Below, piece after piece: positions 6,789 to 15,147 of a DNA stretch of 38,497 nt. The position numbers and the translations under genes are program-made. Origin of the DNA: Paludibacteraceae bacterium. Its GTDB lineage: Bacteria > Bacteroidota > Bacteroidia > Bacteroidales > Paludibacteraceae. Position 1 is the stretch's first letter; the number at the start of each line of letters is the position of its first letter. The notes under the pieces are model-generated. The model made no database searches. It worked only from the letters and a program-made list of their open reading frames with translations, and was not told the origin of the DNA. The stretch lies in contig JAKSKY010000012.1 of the NCBI GenBank assembly GCA_024401515.1, positions 1 through 38,497 on the forward strand, in the 5' to 3' direction.

Positions 6789-8150
6789 TCATTTAAGAGC
6801 TAAGAATTTTCTGACATCTTTTCTGAATCTGATAATCAGTAGTAGAGAGGCCAAATATAATTCCAGTATGTAGGCGAACCAGATGCCTGCTGCTCCCCAT
6901 CCGAGGTATATGCCACAGAAATAACTTACGGAGATGGTGACCACAATGTAGCAGATGAAGGCTACCACCATAGGGGTGATCACGTTCTTCATGCCTCGTA
7001 ACGCACCGATAATGACAGTCTGTAATCCATCCGCCATTTGATAGACACCTGTCATGATTAGTAGGATGGCTGCTAGCTCAATCACATCCTCCTCCTGGGT
7101 GAATATGGCGGCAATCTCCGTTCTGAATAATATGATCACGATGGAACATATTGCCATAAAGAATAACACCAAGTGCATGGAGGCGATACCCGCCTTGCGC
7201 ATGGCGACAAAATCTTTCGCACCGATTTGGTGGCTGACACGAATGGTCGTGGCTGAGGCGATGCCGCAGCTGACCATCCAAGTGATGGCCGAGATGGTGA
7301 TGGCGATTTGGTGGCTGGCAAGGGCCACCGTTCCGCACATGCCGACAAACATCACTGCCACGTTCATGCCGAAAGTCTCCAAGAACATTTGCAGACCGAT
7401 TGGAGTGCTGATTTTGGTGAGATCCGCTATCTCACTTCTTGAAAACTTGTTCCAACCAAAATCCTTGAAGTAGTGCGAGAATGGTTGTTTGTTCATCACC
7501 AAAATGATGAAGGCCACGCACATGAGGATTCTGGAAATCAGGGTGGCGTAGGCGGCTCCCTCCAAGCCCATGTGTGGCGCTCCGCATTTACCGAAAATGA
7601 GTATCCAGTTGAGTAGTATATTCAATGCGTTGCCAATGACCGTGACAATCATGGCGTATTTCGTGTTGCCCACGCCATCCATGAATTGGCGGTAGGCTTG
7701 GAATAGCATGACAAAAGGCAGGGAGGATAAAAGAATTAAAAAGTAGGATTTCGCTAGTGGTACCACCTCTTCAGGTTGCCCTAGATTGCCCATGTTCAGG
7801 TATAGGATAGTCATCAATAGTCCCATGACGATTGTGACCATTGCGTTGAAAAGGATAGAGTTCTGGAATATGGCTGATACCTTCCTGTGATTGCCAGATG
7901 CATATTCAGTTCCAATCAAAGGGGTGGAGCCAAAGGTCAAGCCCAGTGAGGCGGCGAATCCTATGAAGAATGCCGCGCCACCGAAGGATACGGCGGCCAA
8001 ATCCACTTTGCCGAGTTGCCCCACCATGATGGTGTCCGCTAACTGCACGGTGCCTTGTCCCAATTGGGCCAACATGACTGGAATGGCCAACTTGAGGTTA
8101 CGACGGTAGAATGGGATGTAGCCTCTGAAATATGCTTTGATTTTGTCCAA
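6789..8150 (-). CDS. MATE family multidrug/Na+ antiporter
   Basis: A 453-aa inner-membrane transporter with about 12 membrane helices in two homologous halves, of the MATE (NorM-like) family that exports cationic compounds in exchange for Na+ or H+. The N-terminal LAIPVMLAQLGQGTVQLADT and following MVGQLG are typical of helix 1-2. It follows kdsA by 12 bases and is probably its operon partner. The start is unusual. An in-frame stop (the kdsA TAA) lies five codons upstream and no ATG occurs until residue 26, inside helix 1. The likely initiator is therefore the TTG at 8150, preceded by AGGAAGAG, which resembles a ribosome-binding site. The substrate is unknown. Confidence 0.9.
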   Translation of the reverse strand: MDKIKAYFRGYIPFYRRNLKLAIPVMLAQLGQGTVQLADTIMVGQLGKVDLAAVSFGGAAFFIGFAASLGLTFGSTPLIGTEYASGNHRKVSAIFQNSILFNAMVTIVMGLLMTILYLNMGNLGQPEEVVPLAKSYFLILLSSLPFVMLFQAYRQFMDGVGNTKYAMIVTVIGNALNILLNWILIFGKCGAPHMGLEGAAYATLISRILMCVAFIILVMNKQPFSHYFKDFGWNKFSRSEIADLTKISTPIGLQMFLETFGMNVAVMFVGMCGTVALASHQIAITISAITWMVSCGIASATTIRVSHQIGAKDFVAMRKAGIASMHLVLFFMAICSIVIILFRTEIAAIFTQEEDVIELAAILLIMTGVYQMADGLQTVIIGALRGMKNVITPMVVAFICYIVVTISVSYFCGIYLGWGAAGIWFAYILELYLASLLLIIRFRKDVRKFLALK

Positions 8151-8162
8151 AACTCTTCCTGA

Positions 8163-8984
8163 TTATAAGATGGCTTCGCGAATACGTACTAATTTCTCCA
8201 AAAGACCATCCATCAACTTTAGGTCAAGCATATTGGCGCCATCTGATTTCGCATGGGCAGGGTCGAAGTGGGTCTCCATGAAGAGTCCGTCCGCTCCTAC
8301 GGCGATACCAGCTTTGGCGATGGTCTCGATCATCTCTGGATTACCGCCGGAAACACCACATGTTTGGTTGGGTTGTTGAAGCGAGTGGGTGGCGTCCAAT
8401 ACGACTGGACAGCCTATTTTCTTCATCTCCGGAATGCCTCTGAAATCCACGATGAGATCTTGGTATCCGAATGTGGTGCCACGATCTGTGAGGATGACGT
8501 TGTTGTTGCCGGCTGAACGAACCTTCTCCGCCGCGAAAGACATGGCGGCAGGGGAGAGGAATTGTCCCTTCTTGATGTTGACGGTCTTGCCTGTTTTGGC
8601 CGCTGCGATCAACAAGTCCGTTTGTCGGCAAAGGAAAGCTGGAATCTGAAGAATGTCTACGAATTCAGCCGCGATGGCAGCCTCTTCTTCCGTGTGGATG
8701 TCTGTGACCACTGGAATGTCGAACTTCTCACCTACTTTTTGGAGAATGCGCAATGCCTTCTCGTCGCCGATGCCGGTGAAGGAATCTGCCTTGGAACGGT
8801 TCGCCTTGCGGTAGGAACCTTTGAAGATATATGGTATCTTATGCTTCTCTGAAAGAGTGACAAGATGTTCTGCGATGAGGAGGGCCATCTCTTCTCCCTC
8901 GATGACGCAAGGACCAGACATCAAAAAGAAATTGCCGGAAGTGGCATGTTTTATTTTAGGACCAAAAATAGAATTGTTCGCCAT
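8163..8984 (-). CDS. kdsA: 3-deoxy-8-phosphooctulonate synthase KdsA
   Basis: Condenses phosphoenolpyruvate with arabinose 5-phosphate to form Kdo-8-phosphate, needed for the inner core of lipopolysaccharide; cytoplasmic. The 273-aa length is normal. Family motifs include SGPCVIEG near the N-terminus, FKGSYRKANRSK, DIHTEEEA, the NIKKGQFLSP segment, and late HFDPAHAKSDG. I see no sign of damage. It has its own good promoter inside and just after the alaS terminator, and the MATE gene follows closely. Confidence 0.96.
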   Translation of the reverse strand: MANNSIFGPKIKHATSGNFFLMSGPCVIEGEEMALLIAEHLVTLSEKHKIPYIFKGSYRKANRSKADSFTGIGDEKALRILQKVGEKFDIPVVTDIHTEEEAAIAAEFVDILQIPAFLCRQTDLLIAAAKTGKTVNIKKGQFLSPAAMSFAAEKVRSAGNNNVILTDRGTTFGYQDLIVDFRGIPEMKKIGCPVVLDATHSLQQPNQTCGVSGGNPEMIETIAKAGIAVGADGLFMETHFDPAHAKSDGANMLDLKLMDGLLEKLVRIREAIL

Positions 8985-9011
8985 GTTTCGTAGATATTTA
9001 ATTCAATGGTG

Positions 9012-9042
9012 CAAAGTTACTCTTTTAAAGGGATAATACAAA
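9012..9042 (-). promoter_or_regulatory. kdsA promoter (Bacteroidetes -33/-7)
   Basis: On the minus strand TTTG (9039-9042), a 19-base gap, then TAACTTTG (9012-9019): an exact match in sequence and spacing to the Bacteroidetes housekeeping promoter. The -33 element lies within the T-tract of the alaS terminator. The untranslated leader would be only about 20 bases. Confidence 0.75.
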
Positions 9043-9073
9043 AAAAGGAGGAACAACAGAACGTTGTCCCTCC
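9040..9073 (-). terminator. Rho-independent terminator of alaS
   Basis: Minus-strand stem GGAGGGACAAC paired with GTTGTTCCTCC (11 positions, one mismatch) around a 5-base loop, followed by a run of Ts. It starts about 20 bases after the alaS stop codon. Confidence 0.85.
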
Positions 9074-9094
9074 CCAGGTATGTTTATCGTGATA

Positions 9095-11707
9095 TTAGAA
9101 TTTATTCACTAAACAATCAAGCGCACGTGAAAGGCCTTCTGCATCCTTACCACCCGCTTGGGCGAAGAATGGTTGTCCACCGCCGCCGCCCTTGATCTCC
9201 TTAGCGGCGTCACGAACCAATTGTGTCGCGTTTTGTCCTGCGGCTACAAGGTCGTCTGACAATGCCAATGTGATGGCAGGTTTGCCTTGGTTAGCTGTTG
9301 CGCCGATGAAAACGAGCTTCTCGCTTACCACGTTGCGGATTTGGAAGGCGACTGATCTGACAAGGTCAGCCTCGAACTCGCCATTGAGAACGATAAACTT
9401 GTTGCCGTTCTTTTCGGTAGCTTCCTTGATGAGTTTGTCGCGTAGGATAATCACCTTCTCTTGCATGAATTGCTCCACTTGCTTCTTCATGGCTGCGTTC
9501 TCCTCCAAAGATTTCTTGATGGATTGTGCCAAGTTTGGTGTGTTGTTGAAGAGACTCTTCACGTCACGCAAAGTGTCTTGCAAGCTATCCAAATATTCCT
9601 CAGCCTTCACGCCTGATACAGCCTCGATACGACGAACTCCCGCTGAAACGGATGCCTCTGAAAGGATACGGATGAATCCGATCTCACCAGTTGACTTCAC
9701 GTGTGTTCCACCACAAAGCTCGATGGAAGGGCCGTACTTGATGACGCGGACCGCATCGCCGTACTTCTCGCCGAACAAAGCGATGGCGCCCATGTTGCGC
9801 GCATCCTCGATTGGCATATCTCTGTGCTCTTCCAAAGCGATGTTTTGACGAACCATCGCATTGGCGATCTTCTCTGCCTTTCTCAACTCCTCGTCAGTCA
9901 CCTTTTGGAAGTGGGAGAAGTCGAAACGCAAAGCGTCTGGAGATACATAAGAACCCTTTTGCTCTACGTGTGTGCCCAATACTTGGCGCAAAGCGTAATC
10001 AAGCAAGTGGGTAGCGGTGTGGTTGCAAGCGATTTGTTCGCGACGCTCCGTGTTCACCTCTGCGGTGAAGGTGGCGTTGACGTTCGCAGGCATCTTCTTG
10101 GCGATGTGTACGCTCAAGTTGTTCTCCTTCTTGGTGTCGATGATTTCGATGCTTTCCTCGTCGGATTTCAAGATACCTGAATCACCGACTTGTCCACCCA
10201 TCTCTGCGTAGAATGGGGTTCTGCTGAGAACGATTTGGTAGAACTCGGCGTTCTTTTGCTTGATCTTTCTATAGCGAAGGATTTCCGTGTCGCAAGAGAG
10301 TAGGTCGTATCCGACGAACTCTGACTCGCCTTCGCGCAATTGAACCCAGTCTCCTGTCTCAACCGCTGCGGCGTTACGAGCGCGCTCCTTTTGCTTTTGC
10401 ATCTCTTGGTTGAACTCCTCTTCGTTGACACTCATGCCGTTCTCGCGGAGGATCAACTCTGTCAAATCCAATGGGAATCCGAAAGTGTCGTACAAGGTGA
10501 ATCCATCCTTGCCGGAGATCTCTGTCTTTCCTGCCGCTTTGGTGTCTGCCATAACCTTGTCCAAAAGACGGATACCGGTCTCCAAGGTGCGAAGGAATGA
10601 CTCCTCTTCCTCCTTGATCACTTTCTCAACCAAAGATTGTTGAGCGATCAACTCCGGATAAGCCTCGCCCATGCTGTCGATAAGGGCAGGCAATAATTTA
10701 TACATGAACGCTGAACGTTGTCCAAGGAAGGTGTAACCGTAACGGACAGCGCGGCGCAAAATTCTGCGGATGACGTAACCGGCCTTTGCGTTGGAAGGAA
10801 GTTGTCCGTCGGTGATAGAGAAGGAGATGGTTCTGATATGGTCGGCGATCACGCGCATCGCGATGTCAGTCTCACGCTTCTTGCCATACTCGCAAGAGCA
10901 GATTTTGCCGATCTCCTTGATGATTGGTTGGAACACGTCTGTGTCGTAGTTGGATTTCTTTCCTTGCAATGCCATGCAAAGACGCTCGAATCCCATACCT
11001 GTGTCCACATGCTTGGCAGGAAGCGATTCCAAAGAGCCGTCAGCCTTACGGTTGAATTGCATGAAGACATTGTTCCAAATCTCAATGACTTGTGGGTTAT
11101 CCTTGTTGACTAATTCGACGCCAGGAATTTTAGCGCGCTCCTCGTCGTCGCGAAGGTCGATGTGGATCTCTGAACATGGGCCACAAGGTCCTGTGTCACC
11201 CATCTCCCAGAAGTTGTCGTGCTTGTTGCCGTTGATGATGCGATCCTTTGGCAAGAATTGGGCCCAGATCTCTGCAGCCTCATCATCTCTGCCGAGATTA
11301 TCCTCTTTGCTTCCCTCGAAAATGGTAGCGTAAAGACGGTTAGGATCCAATTTCAAAACATCAACCAAATATTCCCAAGCCCAAGAAATCGCCTCTTTTT
11401 TGAAGTAATCACCGAATGACCAGTTACCCAACATCTCGAACATGGTGTGGTGGTAAGTGTCAAGTCCTACCTCTTCCAAGTCGTTGTGCTTTCCACTTAC
11501 GCGAAGACACTTTTGCGAGTCCGCGACACGAGGATACTTACGGGGTGCATTACCTAAGAAAATGTCTTTGAATTGGTTCATTCCCGCATTGGTAAACATC
11601 AATGTAGGGTCATTTTTCACTACCATTGGCGCAGAAGGAACGATGGTGTGTCCCTTGGATGCGAAGAAGTCGGTGAAAGATTTGCGAATTTCTTTAGCTG
11701 TTAACAT
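9095..11707 (-). CDS. alaS: Alanine-tRNA ligase
   Basis: Charges tRNA-Ala with alanine and edits mischarged Ser/Gly; cytoplasmic and essential. The 870-aa length matches the family (E. coli about 876). The catalytic domain begins [16 protein letters not shown], with [16 protein letters not shown] and the [13 protein letters not shown] motif. The editing domain has HTATH (about 562-566) and CGGTH (about 664-668), which bind zinc. A C-terminal C-Ala domain ends in the glycine-rich [14 protein letters not shown]. It has its own terminator and a leader of about 120 bases with possible secondary structure. Confidence 0.98.
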   Translation of the reverse strand: MLTAKEIRKSFTDFFASKGHTIVPSAPMVVKNDPTLMFTNAGMNQFKDIFLGNAPRKYPRVADSQKCLRVSGKHNDLEEVGLDTYHHTMFEMLGNWSFGDYFKKEAISWAWEYLVDVLKLDPNRLYATIFEGSKEDNLGRDDEAAEIWAQFLPKDRIINGNKHDNFWEMGDTGPCGPCSEIHIDLRDDEERAKIPGVELVNKDNPQVIEIWNNVFMQFNRKADGSLESLPAKHVDTGMGFERLCMALQGKKSNYDTDVFQPIIKEIGKICSCEYGKKRETDIAMRVIADHIRTISFSITDGQLPSNAKAGYVIRRILRRAVRYGYTFLGQRSAFMYKLLPALIDSMGEAYPELIAQQSLVEKVIKEEEESFLRTLETGIRLLDKVMADTKAAGKTEISGKDGFTLYDTFGFPLDLTELILRENGMSVNEEEFNQEMQKQKERARNAAAVETGDWVQLREGESEFVGYDLLSCDTEILRYRKIKQKNAEFYQIVLSRTPFYAEMGGQVGDSGILKSDEESIEIIDTKKENNLSVHIAKKMPANVNATFTAEVNTERREQIACNHTATHLLDYALRQVLGTHVEQKGSYVSPDALRFDFSHFQKVTDEELRKAEKIANAMVRQNIALEEHRDMPIEDARNMGAIALFGEKYGDAVRVIKYGPSIELCGGTHVKSTGEIGFIRILSEASVSAGVRRIEAVSGVKAEEYLDSLQDTLRDVKSLFNNTPNLAQSIKKSLEENAAMKKQVEQFMQEKVIILRDKLIKEATEKNGNKFIVLNGEFEADLVRSVAFQIRNVVSEKLVFIGATANQGKPAITLALSDDLVAAGQNATQLVRDAAKEIKGGGGGQPFFAQAGGKDAEGLSRALDCLVNKF

Positions 11708-11730
11708 CTTATAATCAATGGAAAATCCTT

Positions 11731-11791
11731 CGGAGAACTCCGTGAAAACGTGATCTCCTCAAATTCTCGGTTTAACAATAATTTTCACGTT
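11731..11791 (-). promoter_or_regulatory. Structured alaS leader (inverted repeats)
   Basis: The predicted alaS leader contains a short perfect hairpin, CGGAG-TT-CTCCG (11731-11742), and a 7-base complementary pair, 11747-11753 with 11785-11791 (AACGTGA/TCACGTT). These could form a regulatory fold. I do not recognise a known leader class, and chance is possible. Confidence 0.3.
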
Positions 11792-11828
11792 GGGGGATTT
11801 GACGTCACCCAATTTGTTATTTAACATG

Positions 11829-11836
11829 CAAAAGTA
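11829..11836 (-). promoter_or_regulatory. Candidate -7 box for alaS
   Basis: TACTTTTG on the minus strand matches TAnnTTTG, about 120 bases before the alaS start. No TTTG stands at the ideal -33 spacing. It lies back to back with the -7 box of the divergent M23 peptidase gene. Confidence 0.5.
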
Positions 11837-11857
11837 ACACATTTCCAACAAAAAAAC

Positions 11858-11865
11858 TATCTTTG
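11858..11865 (+). promoter_or_regulatory. Candidate -7 box for the M23 peptidase operon
   Basis: TATCTTTG matches TAnnTTTG and lies 29 bases before the ATG at 11895, a usual leader length in this phylum. No clear -33 element is present. Confidence 0.55.
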
Positions 11866-11894
11866 CCAACGCATTTTATTTAGGAAACTATAAC

Positions 11895-12866
11895 ATGGCA
11901 AAAGCAAAATATCAGTTTAACCCCAAAACATTGTCGTTTGAGCGTGTGGATAATACCATCCGCCACTGGGCGAGGTGGTTCCTTTCCCACCTTTTGACGA
12001 GTGTTTTGGCCGGTTTGGCTTGTTTCATAATTTTCGCATTATTTATCAACTCCCCACGAGAAAAGAGATTGAAGGGGCAGTTGGAGGATATGGAGACTCA
12101 GTATAAGTTGCTGAACGCTCAGTTGGATGAGGTACAGAACGTTTTGGATGATATTCGCCAAAGGGATGATAATCTCTATCGCTTGATTGTACAGGCGGAT
12201 CCCGTTGAGAAGAGTATCCGCATGGGCTCCGATTCACAGGAGAAGTACAAGGATTTGAGAGATCGCACCAATTCCCAGATTGTGGCTAACACGGCACTTG
12301 CGATGGCTCGTATCCGCAGACAATTGTACACCCAATCCGCCTCTTTCGATGAGGTGGTGAACTTAGCCCGTAACAAGGAGGATATGCTCCTTTGCATTCC
12401 TGCCATTCAACCTGTCATGAATAAGAATTTGAAACGTATGGCCTCCGGATATGGTTATCGTATCGACCCTATTTATAAGACACCGAAATTCCATGCGGGT
12501 ATGGACTTCTCTGGAGAAATCGGTACCGATATCTTCTCCACGGGTAAGGGTGTGATTGAGTTCAGGGGCTGGATGCAGGGCTATGGAAATACGGTGATTG
12601 TGGATCATGGTTATGGCTACAAAACATTGTATGGCCACTTGCATAATTTCGCTAAAAACATAAAGGTGGGCACGAAAGTCTCCCGCGGTGATGTGATCGC
12701 CTATATGGGTAATACGGGAAAATCCACGGGTCCTCATGTCCATTATGAGGTCCGTTACAAGGATAAAGTGGTGGATCCGCGTAACTATTATTACATGGAT
12801 CTCTCTCCAAAACAATATGATGAGATGATTCAAATCGTCTCCAACAATGGTAATGTCTTCGACTGA
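11895..12866 (+). CDS. Membrane-anchored M23 family peptidoglycan endopeptidase
   Basis: A 323-aa cell-wall hydrolase of the M23 (lysostaphin/LytM) family. A short cytoplasmic N-terminus is followed by one membrane segment (about 29-52), a coiled coil (about 58-90), a linker, and a C-terminal M23 domain from about 185. Zinc-binding residues are present: His200 and Asp204 in HAGMD, and His283 in HVH (281-283). The active site therefore looks functional and would face the periplasm. The late GHLHNF and GNTGKSTGPHVHYE segments are typical. It leads an operon with a MerR regulator 14 bases downstream. It likely cuts peptide cross-links during growth or division. Confidence 0.92.
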   Translation: MAKAKYQFNPKTLSFERVDNTIRHWARWFLSHLLTSVLAGLACFIIFALFINSPREKRLKGQLEDMETQYKLLNAQLDEVQNVLDDIRQRDDNLYRLIVQADPVEKSIRMGSDSQEKYKDLRDRTNSQIVANTALAMARIRRQLYTQSASFDEVVNLARNKEDMLLCIPAIQPVMNKNLKRMASGYGYRIDPIYKTPKFHAGMDFSGEIGTDIFSTGKGVIEFRGWMQGYGNTVIVDHGYGYKTLYGHLHNFAKNIKVGTKVSRGDVIAYMGNTGKSTGPHVHYEVRYKDKVVDPRNYYYMDLSPKQYDEMIQIVSNNGNVFD

Positions 12867-12880
12867 TTCAGTGAACCGAT

Positions 12881-13237
12881 ATGGCGGAGGGGAAAAGATA
12901 TTATAAAATCAATGAGGTGGCTCAACTCTTGGGGGTTGAGGCTTCTACGCTTCGCTATTGGGAAACGGAGTTCCCTTCGTTGTCTCCTCGTCGGAATGAT
13001 ACGGGTAAACGTCTCTATACCGAAAGCGACATAGAGGATGCCCGTCGTATCTATTTTTTGCTGAAAAAGAAAAATTTGACCATCAAAGGGGCGCAAGCTG
13101 CCTTGGCGGACCCCAAAAAGGTGAATCGTCAATATGAGGTGGTGAAGCGTTTGCAGGAGATCAAAGGCGAGGTGACTAAATTGAAGGAGGAGGTGGGCAC
13201 ATTGTTGAAGCACACGATCTCAATTGAGGAACTATGA
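12881..13237 (+). CDS. MerR family transcriptional regulator
   Basis: A 118-aa protein with an N-terminal MerR winged helix-turn-helix (YYKINEVAQLLGVEASTLRYWE, about 7-28; wing through RRNDTGKRLYTESDI) and a C-terminal helix likely to form the dimer coiled coil. No metal-binding cysteines or drug-binding domain are visible. It is therefore the short MerR type common beside M23 genes in Bacteroidetes, and its signal is unknown. Its stop overlaps the next start (ATGA at 13234). Confidence 0.9.
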   Translation: MAEGKRYYKINEVAQLLGVEASTLRYWETEFPSLSPRRNDTGKRLYTESDIEDARRIYFLLKKKNLTIKGAQAALADPKKVNRQYEVVKRLQEIKGEVTKLKEEVGTLLKHTISIEEL

Positions 13238-13851
13238 TCGACTTGGTTGAAATCATCGAATATGTGGGAACCTTCGCGTTCGCCATCAGTGGTATCCGCT
13301 TGGCGGCGAAGAAGGACTTCGATCTGTTTGGCGCATATGTGGTGGGTTTGGTGACGGCCATTGGCGGAGGAACCATTCGTGACCTCTGTCTTGGGGTGCC
13401 TCCTTTTTGGATGGAGGATGCCCGCTATCTGATATGTTCGGGCTTTGCGCTCGTGTTTGTGGTTCTCTTCCGTAAATATCTTATTCATCTGAATATCACC
13501 TTCTTTCTTTTCGACACCATCGGTTTGGCTTTGTTCACCGTGGTGGGAATTGAGAAGACTATGGCGGCTGGCGGCTACGACTATTGGGTGGCCATCGTGA
13601 TGGGTGGCATCACGGGTGCGGCGGGAGGTGTCTTCCGCGATATTTTCATCAACGAGATTCCGTTGATTTTCAGGAAAGAGATCTATGCGATCGCATGCTT
13701 GATAGGTGGTTTGGTTTACATTGCTTGCTTGGATCTGGGTATGGGTAGAATGGCGGTGCAGTTGCTGTCTGCTTTGAGTGTCGCTCTGACGCGTTTGGTG
13801 GCGGTACGTTACAAAATTGGGTTGCCTCATATCAAGGGTGAACAGGATTGA
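13234..13851 (+). CDS. TRIC cation channel family (UPF0126) membrane protein
   Basis: A 205-aa inner-membrane protein with about seven hydrophobic helices. It contains the two family repeats, with glycine-rich motifs GGGTIRD (44-50) and GGVFRD in the second half. These are hallmarks of the prokaryotic TRIC/YicG family, which forms trimeric monovalent-cation channels. Its physiological role in bacteria is not settled. It overlaps the merR stop by four bases, so the two are translationally coupled. Confidence 0.9.
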   Translation: MIDLVEIIEYVGTFAFAISGIRLAAKKDFDLFGAYVVGLVTAIGGGTIRDLCLGVPPFWMEDARYLICSGFALVFVVLFRKYLIHLNITFFLFDTIGLALFTVVGIEKTMAAGGYDYWVAIVMGGITGAAGGVFRDIFINEIPLIFRKEIYAIACLIGGLVYIACLDLGMGRMAVQLLSALSVALTRLVAVRYKIGLPHIKGEQD

Positions 13852-13976
13852 TGTTGGAAACATCGAAACGCACTCTCTTTTTGCTTTTTTTCACAATAAT
13901 TATAGGTTGAATTTTTCTATTATATAGAATTAATCACTAATTTTACCCCGTTATTAACACATAAAATATTACGGAA

Positions 13977-15020
13977 ATGAAGAAACTATTTACATTGACT
14001 GCAGCGATGCTTCTTGCGGCTGGTTGTTTCGCACAATACAGCTTGTCGTACAAGGCTAATCAGCTACGTATCGGTGATTACCGCAATATGAAGCAAATCG
14101 AATATCAAGCGCAAAGCGAGGCTGGCGCTAACCAATATTGGGACTTCTCTAAGGCAAAGGTGCTTAAGAACATGTACATCGACCAACAAGAGGATTTGAA
14201 CGCCCCTTCCGCTGAGGGTTATCGTTTGAGTTGCGATGAGGGTGGCACCAAGCATACTCTTTTTGAAATCACCAAGTCGGAGAAGAGATACTTCGGTATG
14301 GTCACTCCGGGCGCTAAGATCGATTTTGAGGAGCCAATCGTGGACTTGATGTTCCCATTCTCTTACCAAGACACCAAGGTGGGCGTGATGAATGGTACCT
14401 ACACCCCTAACAATGGTGAGGTTTCCTACATCGATGGAAAGTACATCACTACCGCTGATGCATGGGGAACGCTCGTATTGCCAGACGGAAATACTTACCG
14501 CAATGTTTTGCGTGTGAAGGTTTCTAAGGATTATGTCCAAACATTTGGCAAGACTAAGTACACTATCAACACTACCCGTTATCAATACTTTGCGGAGGGT
14601 GCCCGTTATCCAGTGCTTATCGTAGTGGAGAGCGAGACCAAGTCTGATTCCGGCTGCAAGTGTGGTGGTAAGTATGCTGAGATGTTCATGGAGACTCCTG
14701 CTGTTTACGAGAACGACGCTATCAAGGCTGCTCCAAAGGCAGGCGAGATCGAGTATACTGCGGAGTTTAACTACTTGGCTTCTCCAAACCCATTCTCTGA
14801 AAGCGTCAATTTGGCCTTTACAATGGGACAAGAAGCTAAGGTTACGGTAGATATGTTGGATATGAACGGACGTGTTTTGAAATCATTCATGAGCGAGCAA
14901 TTGGCCGCTGGACAATACTCTTATGATTTCAACGCCTCTTTCTTGACACCAGGTCAATACGCATTGCGTATCCAAGTTGGTGACAAGACTTATACCAACG
15001 TTATGTTGAAGAGTAAGTAA
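13977..15020 (+). CDS. Secreted protein with T9SS type A sorting domain
   Basis: A 347-aa exported protein. A signal peptide (about 1-19, ending GCFAQ) precedes a beta-rich body of about 240 residues that I do not recognise. A cysteine pair CKC lies near residue 225. The last 80 residues begin SPNPFSESVNLAF and include VDMLDMNGRVLKS and TPGQYALRI. This is a type A C-terminal sorting domain, recognised by the type IX secretion system and removed on export. The mature protein is released or attached to the cell surface through anionic lipopolysaccharide. No enzymatic motif is seen. A strong terminator follows. Confidence 0.88.
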   Translation: MKKLFTLTAAMLLAAGCFAQYSLSYKANQLRIGDYRNMKQIEYQAQSEAGANQYWDFSKAKVLKNMYIDQQEDLNAPSAEGYRLSCDEGGTKHTLFEITKSEKRYFGMVTPGAKIDFEEPIVDLMFPFSYQDTKVGVMNGTYTPNNGEVSYIDGKYITTADAWGTLVLPDGNTYRNVLRVKVSKDYVQTFGKTKYTINTTRYQYFAEGARYPVLIVVESETKSDSGCKCGGKYAEMFMETPAVYENDAIKAAPKAGEIEYTAEFNYLASPNPFSESVNLAFTMGQEAKVTVDMLDMNGRVLKSFMSEQLAAGQYSYDFNASFLTPGQYALRIQVGDKTYTNVMLKSK

Positions 15021-15045
15021 TTTAGTTTCTATTAAATTAGGTATG

Positions 15046-15074
15046 GGGAGATCACGTTGTGGTCTCCCTTTTTT
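15046..15074 (+). terminator. Rho-independent terminator
   Basis: GGGAGATCAC pairs with GTGGTCTCCC (10 pairs with one G-U) around a 3-base loop, followed by six Ts, 26 bases after the stop of the T9SS-sorted protein. Confidence 0.88.
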
Positions 15075-15093
15075 ATTTGCTGAATTTTAGGGT

Positions 15094-15124
15094 TTTGTTT
15101 TTGAAATTATAATTGCTAGTTTTG
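15094..15124 (+). promoter_or_regulatory. Promoter of the FISUMP-like lipoprotein gene
   Basis: TTTG (15094-15097), 19 bases, then TAGTTTTG (15117-15124). It matches the Bacteroidetes consensus exactly, with the ATG 24 bases further on. Confidence 0.75.
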
Positions 15125-15147
15125 TAAAAATCAAAAAATCCAATATT

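Noticed and set aside
13850-13864. GATGTT-GGA-AACATC hairpin after the TRIC gene
   Set aside because: Six pairs, overlapping the stop codon, with the T-rich stretch starting about 12 bases later rather than directly after. Not a convincing terminator.
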